Of a stretch of 7,537 nt of DNA, positions 4,774 through 7,537 are shown in pieces. The first letter of the stretch is position 1, and every line of letters starts with the position of its first letter. The stretch is from an uncultured Bacteroidales bacterium. GTDB taxonomy: Bacteria; Bacteroidota; Bacteroidia; Bacteroidales; Paludibacteraceae. Made by a program: the position numbers and the translations under genes. A model generated the notes under the pieces. It was not told the origin of the DNA and searched no databases. It saw only the letters and a program-made list of their open reading frames with translations. The DNA lies in NCBI GenBank assembly GCA_937885465.1, contig CAKZZM010000135.1, forward strand, positions 1 to 7,537, in the 5' to 3' direction.

Positions 4774-5916
4774 TCAGAACAACCGTCCTGCCCATAATTC
4801 CTGCAGGAAATCGTAAATGTATTGTATCTCAATATTATCCTCCGTTGTGCGGCTGATACGATCCAACGAGACAACTATTGCCCGACACTCAGGATGCTCT
4901 TCTCTGAAAGCACGCAGCCCTTTGAGATGTTTGTTCTGGATTTCTTCTGCTGACTTGATTTCTATCGCTATGCGGGCGTCTCCGATGACTGCATCAACCT
5001 CTATTCCTGTAGAAGTACGCCAATAAGACAACTTGTTCTCATTGCGTGTATAGCCAATATATGCCACCAGTTCTTGCATCACCAAATGCTCGAAAGCATG
5101 GCCATATTCCGCCGTACCACGTACCACTTCTTTGCGATGCAACAGATAATTAACAACACCAATATCAAAGAAGTAGAACTTGGGCGATTGTACAAGCCGC
5201 CGCTTGATTTTCTTCGTAAATGCAGGAATCATATACCCGATAAGTGTATCCTCCAAGATGGAGAAATACTCCTTGACCGTATTGGCGCTCACCCAACAAT
5301 CCGAAGCGATATTATTATAGTTAACTATTTCTCCATCCGTCAGGGCTGCTGCATCCAGGAAACGCTGGAAATTATCCAAGTTCCTGACCAAAGCCTCGGC
5401 TTTAATCTCTTCACGCAGATAGACATCTATATATGCCGCCAAGCCCAGATAAGCATTCTTGGCTACATAATAAGGAGGCAGCATACCGTTGCTGACGGCT
5501 CTATTGATATCAAAATCCGGAATTTCAGCACTTACCAACGGGTACAACCGGCATGGCAAAGCTCTACCGCCTAAGGTGTTGTATCCTTTTCTACGCAGTT
5601 TGCGGGCACTGCTGCCGCACAGGATAAAATGAATACCCCGCTGCGCTATCAGACGGTGAACCTCATTAAGCAAAAGCGGAACTTGCTGAATTTCATCTAT
5701 AATCACTATTGTTTCGCTACTCGAATTCCGATATTTGTCGTATAACAAACTCGGATTGCGCGAGTATTGCGCCAAGGTGATGGTGTCCAGCAAATCTATA
5801 TATTCCGCTTTCGGAAACTGCTGAAGCAGCAAAGTGGTCTTGCCTGTTTGCCTCGCTCCGAATAAGAAAACGCTGGTCTCCAAATCATTCTCAAGCTGAT
5901 AATAACGTGTAAACAT
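4774..5916 (-). CDS. AAA ATPase with DUF4143 domain
   Basis: A 380-residue protein from the ATG at 5916; a longer frame starts at 5955, but its extra 13 residues are not family-like and cover a palindrome. Walker A is GARQTGKT (20-27), Walker B IVIIDEIQ (70-77), and LCGSSARKL (99-107) is the sensor segment of the AAA_14 domain. A winged-helix-like segment, ASDCWVSANTVKEYFSILED (about 204-223), opens the DUF4143 part. Near the C-terminus, GIEVDAVIGD then IAIEIKSAE form a D-(x)n-ExK arrangement (D308, E319, K321) typical of a PD-(D/E)xK-like fold, so a nuclease or nucleic-acid-binding role is possible. These proteins are abundant, often multicopy and of unknown function in Bacteroidetes. Cytosolic. 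It is convergent with the methyltransferase operon, with its own promoter at 6020-6051 in a dense repeat cluster, so it is a separate unit. Confidence 0.9.
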   Translation of the reverse strand: MFTRYYQLENDLETSVFLFGARQTGKTTLLLQQFPKAEYIDLLDTITLAQYSRNPSLLYDKYRNSSSETIVIIDEIQQVPLLLNEVHRLIAQRGIHFILCGSSARKLRRKGYNTLGGRALPCRLYPLVSAEIPDFDINRAVSNGMLPPYYVAKNAYLGLAAYIDVYLREEIKAEALVRNLDNFQRFLDAAALTDGEIVNYNNIASDCWVSANTVKEYFSILEDTLIGYMIPAFTKKIKRRLVQSPKFYFFDIGVVNYLLHRKEVVRGTAEYGHAFEHLVMQELVAYIGYTRNENKLSYWRTSTGIEVDAVIGDARIAIEIKSAEEIQNKHLKGLRAFREEHPECRAIVVSLDRISRTTEDNIEIQYIYDFLQELWAGRLF

Positions 5917-5937
5917 AGTACTTTTTTGCTTTAATAA

Positions 5938-5981
5938 AGTATTGCAAATACTCAATTATGATGCGTATTTGCATTGCAAAT
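5938..5981. promoter_or_regulatory. two palindromes in the ATPase leader, candidate operators
   Basis: AGTATT-GCA-AATACT (5938-5952) is a 6+3+6 palindrome, and ATTTGCA-T-TGCAAAT (5967-5981) is a perfect 7+1+7 palindrome. Both lie between the predicted transcription start (about 6013) and the ATG at 5916. The second is built from two inverted copies of the TGCAAAT heptamer, so it is the best candidate for a full operator. Confidence 0.55.
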
Positions 5982-6079
5982 CCGCAGTACAACTGCAAAT
6001 ATTCATTGCAAATCCACCGCAAAGGTACAACAAAAAATCCGAATGTGCAAATAAAATTCATTTTATTTTGCCATTTGCA
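5943..6079. repeat. cluster of seven TGCAAAT heptamers around a promoter
   Basis: TGCAAAT is present on the plus strand at 5943-5949, 5975-5981, 5994-6000, 6007-6013 and 6046-6052, and inverted (ATTTGCA) at 5967-5973 and 6073-6079. Longer shared contexts include ATTGCAAATCC at 5973-5983 and 6005-6015. One copy overlaps the -33 element, one covers the expected transcription start and the others lie in the leader. Random sequence would give well under one copy in 137 bases. Confidence 0.7.
6020..6051 (-). promoter_or_regulatory. Bacteroidetes-type promoter of the ATPase gene
   Basis: On the minus strand TACCTTTG (6027 to 6020) is an exact TAnnTTTG -7 element and TTTG (6051 to 6048) is the -33 element, with 20 bases between. 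Transcription should start near 6012-6014, leaving a leader of about 95 bases that contains the repeat cluster and palindromes. Confidence 0.75.
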
Positions 6080-6360
6080 GGATTTTGCGACCGTAACTTC
6101 GGGGGAAACGTAGTGACGGAGTCCGAAGATACTGCTTTTTTTTGAAATAAACAAGGAAAAACGTAAAAATCTTCAGTCAAAGTATCTTTTTTACGTAAAA
6201 TTCTTCAAAGAACACTATGTTTATTCGTTGTCGCACCACAAAATCTTAATAATCGTAAACCCTGCGAAGGGTTTTATGGGTTTTTGTTTGTTTTTTAGTG
6301 GACAGTAGTGAACTAAAACAAAGAAAAAAAGGTAATATGGGCAACTTTTTGCACAAAACA
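6052..6360. other. gene-free divergent intergenic region with inverted and direct repeats
   Basis: No convincing gene lies here; the open frames at 5942-6145 (plus) and 5891-6154 (minus) look like chance. Structure is dense: CTTCGG/CCGAAG (6097-6102 with 6123-6128) followed by a T-run at 6136-6143; AAGATACT/AGTATCTT (6126-6133 with 6181-6188); ACGTAAAA/TTTTACGT (6161-6168 with 6189-6196); and a 15-base direct repeat with one mismatch (6161-6175 and 6193-6207). TTTTAGT/ACTAAAA (6293-6299 with 6312-6318) follows the terminator. The region could hold an untranslated RNA or a dispersed repeat. Confidence 0.45.
6257..6296 (+). terminator. plus-strand intrinsic terminator with no gene upstream
   Basis: AAACCCT (6257-6263) pairs with AGGGTTT (6268-6274) around a GCGA tetraloop of the stable GNRA type. 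It is followed by TTATGGG and an interrupted T-tract to 6296. No plus-strand gene lies between the bidirectional terminator at 4647 and this point. Confidence 0.6.
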
Positions 6361-6392
6361 CTTGCATATGTCAGAAAAAAGCACTATCTTTG
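6361..6392 (+). promoter_or_regulatory. Bacteroidetes-type promoter of the AraC-family gene
   Basis: TTG at 6362-6364 and TATCTTTG at 6385-6392 form a -33/-7 pair 20 bases apart, matching the TTTG/TAnnTTTG consensus. Transcription should start near 6399, giving a leader of about 90 bases that contains the heptamer array. Confidence 0.8.
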
Positions 6393-6423
6393 CCGCCGGA
6401 TTTGAAAAAGAACTAAATTGTAC

Positions 6424-6486
6424 ATTGTCCCTTTGTACTTTGTCCCTTGTCACTTGGTACTTGGTACTTTGTCCCTTTGTCACTTA
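6424..6486 (+). repeat. degenerate 7-8-bp tandem array in the AraC leader
   Basis: The leader is almost entirely units of the type ACTTTGT, CCCTTTGT, CCCTTGT, CACTTGGT and ACTTGGT. TTGTCCCTT recurs three times. The array ends about five bases before the ATG at 6492. Such arrays are prone to copy-number change by slippage. Confidence 0.75.
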
Positions 6487-6491
6487 CATTT

Positions 6492-7385
6492 ATGCTGAGT
6501 ACTGACATTACCTTTTCTGACAACCTGGAAGAACTGCTGGAACGGTTCAGCAACGAGAACGACTGCTCGCTGATCATCTATTGTACTGCCGGCAAACTAC
6601 AGATTGAGATAGACGGGCAGCAACGACTCATCGTGCCAAATGACATGGTGCTGTGTACACCGGAACTGATTGTCGGCAATTACTTGCGTTCACCTGACAT
6701 GAAATGCAAGACAATTGCCATCCGCAAGCACGCATTAGATGACATCTTCTATCTGTGTATGAGAGAAGATATCAAATGGTGGGAGAAATCAAAATACCTC
6801 ATTCATAATCCTATTATCCACCTTAACGAGCGGCAACAAGAATTATGGCAACTTTTTAACCGCTTATTTCAGTTATATAGGGAAGACAGCCGTTCCGAAC
6901 TAAGCGAGAACATCCGCCACATCTTTGCCCAAGCGGCTGTTTATGAATTGCTTAATTGGTTAGAGGTTAATATGGAAAATCAGCCGAAGGAACACAAACA
7001 AAGCCGTCAGGAAATTCTTTTTCGGAATTTCGTCAAACTGCTACAAGAGACTAAAGGTTGTCAGCGTGAGGTGCGATGGTATGCAACACAGTTAGCCGTA
7101 AGCCCCAAATATCTCTCTGTGGCATGCAATGCAGTAGCAGGCAAACCTGCACAAATGCTTATCAATGAAGTTACTGTACAAGAAATAAAACGGCAACTTC
7201 GTCTAACCGACCGAGATGTTAAAGAAATCTGTGTGCAGTTGAATTTCCCGAGTTTAAGTTTCTTCTGCAAATATACCAAGCAACATCTCGGTATGACCGC
7301 TCACCAATACCGTTCCTCTGCTTGCAAAAGACCGATGCCACCGACAACACCATCCATTCTACCACTGCTTGGCAACTGCGAATAA
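6492..7385 (+). CDS. AraC-family transcriptional regulator
   Basis: A 297-residue protein with an N-terminal cupin-like sensor region (about 1-110) and a C-terminal AraC-type double helix-turn-helix. The first HTH is at about 193-220 (VRWYATQLAVSPKYLSVACN), where LAVSPKYLS is the signature. The second is at about 243-274 (VKEICVQLNFPSLSFFCKYT then GMTAHQYR), with the family's F-x-x-x-S-x-F-x-x-x-F/Y-K spacing. The start is ATG 6492: a TTG at 6447 in the same frame would translate the tandem array into MSLGTWYFVPLS and is unlikely. About 20 residues after the HTH (KRPMPPTTPS...) are an unstructured tail. It should bind DNA and respond to an unknown ligand. No target operon is visible, and it has its own promoter and terminator, so it appears monocistronic. 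Confidence 0.9.
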   Translation: MLSTDITFSDNLEELLERFSNENDCSLIIYCTAGKLQIEIDGQQRLIVPNDMVLCTPELIVGNYLRSPDMKCKTIAIRKHALDDIFYLCMREDIKWWEKSKYLIHNPIIHLNERQQELWQLFNRLFQLYREDSRSELSENIRHIFAQAAVYELLNWLEVNMENQPKEHKQSRQEILFRNFVKLLQETKGCQREVRWYATQLAVSPKYLSVACNAVAGKPAQMLINEVTVQEIKRQLRLTDRDVKEICVQLNFPSLSFFCKYTKQHLGMTAHQYRSSACKRPMPPTTPSILPLLGNCE

Positions 7386-7420
7386 TATAAGGCATTTAAT
7401 GGGATAATATCCTACCTTTC

Positions 7421-7445
7421 GGTGGCTTCGGCAAGCTCAGCCATC
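7421..7445. repeat. REP-like palindromic element
   Basis: GGTGGCT (7421-7427) pairs with AGCCATC (7439-7445) around an 11-base loop, with an alternative inner stem GCTT/AAGC. The core TTCGGCAAGCTCAG resembles the CTTCGACAAGCTCAG palindrome scattered through many bacterial genomes; that resemblance is from memory. Confidence 0.4.
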
Positions 7446-7458
7446 GTTTTTTAATGAC

Positions 7459-7498
7459 AAAAAAGCGTTGCAGTTTTCTGGAACGCTTTTGTTTTTTT
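7459..7498. terminator. intrinsic terminator of the AraC-family gene
   Basis: AAAAGCGTT (7461-7469) pairs with AACGCTTTT (7482-7490). After one G-G mismatch, CAG/CTG closes a TTTT loop. GTTTTTTT follows to 7498. The A-run on the left (7459-7464) also gives a T-run on the minus strand, so it may work in both directions. From 7499 to the end of the window nothing further was recognised. Confidence 0.85.
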
Positions 7499-7537
7499 GT
7501 TAGCATTTTGGCAGTGATAGTTGTGCTATTATTGTTT

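Noticed and set aside
5074..5574. 166-codon plus-strand frame opposite the ATPase gene
   Set aside because: It is the antisense shadow of the DUF4143 coding sequence, whose protein motifs are clear.
5723..5728. The only GAATTC I could find in the window, a possible target of the methyltransferase
   Set aside because: One site is about what is expected by chance, and the specificity of this EcoRI-family enzyme is unknown.
5917..5955. Upstream start of the ATPase (MSICNTLLKQKST...)
   Set aside because: The 13 extra residues are not typical of the family and overlie the AGTATT-GCA-AATACT palindrome; MFTRYYQLEND at 5916 fits better.
6447..6491. TTG start for the AraC-family protein (MSLGTWYFVPLS...)
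   Set aside because: These codons are just the translated tandem array; ATG 6492 gives a normal family N-terminus.

Overview
The window looks like chromosomal or accessory DNA of a Bacteroidales bacterium (Bacteroides, Parabacteroides or Prevotella relatives). The main evidence is the promoters: three clear sites carry the Bacteroidetes -7 motif TAnnTTTG (573-580 and 6385-6392 on the plus strand, 6020-6027 on the minus strand). Start codons lack Shine-Dalgarno sequences, and the intergenic regions are long and AT-rich. No tRNA, rRNA, CRISPR array, transposase, integrase or reverse transcriptase was seen.

Layout. 1-119 (minus) is the N-terminus of a membrane-anchored protein resembling TamB/AsmA-type proteins, cut by the window edge. 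120-605 is a gene-free divergent intergenic region with hairpins, short repeats and promoters. 606-2036 (plus) encodes an AlbA_2 (Schlafen-like) / GHKL-ATPase-like / winged-helix protein with a heptad-repeat linker. 2037-2447 is gene-free but unusually rich in inverted repeats, including a 162-base cloverleaf-like element (2223-2384) and an 11-bp perfect inverted repeat ending one base before the next start codon. 2448-3467 (plus) is an EcoRI-family adenine methyltransferase. It overlaps by ATGA with 3464-4585, a DUF262-HNH protein. A bidirectional terminator (4607-4647) separates this operon from a convergent minus-strand AAA/DUF4143 ATPase (4774-5916). 5917-6491 is a second long intergenic region. 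It holds the ATPase promoter inside a cluster of seven TGCAAAT heptamers, a plus-strand terminator with no gene upstream, the promoter of the next gene and a heptamer array. 6492-7385 (plus) is an AraC-family regulator, followed by a terminator.

How it may work together. The centre reads as a restriction-modification-like or defence module: a structured leader, a DNA N6-adenine methyltransferase, and a translationally coupled NTPase-nuclease of the kind seen in GmrSD and SspE. The AlbA_2 protein immediately upstream is a plausible regulator or accessory, but nothing in the sequence proves a link. The methyltransferase and its leader are clearly more AT-rich than the flanking genes, so the module may have been assembled from different sources. 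The best candidate for something undescribed is the structured element at 2223-2384 with its neighbouring hairpins, directly upstream of the methyltransferase-nuclease pair.
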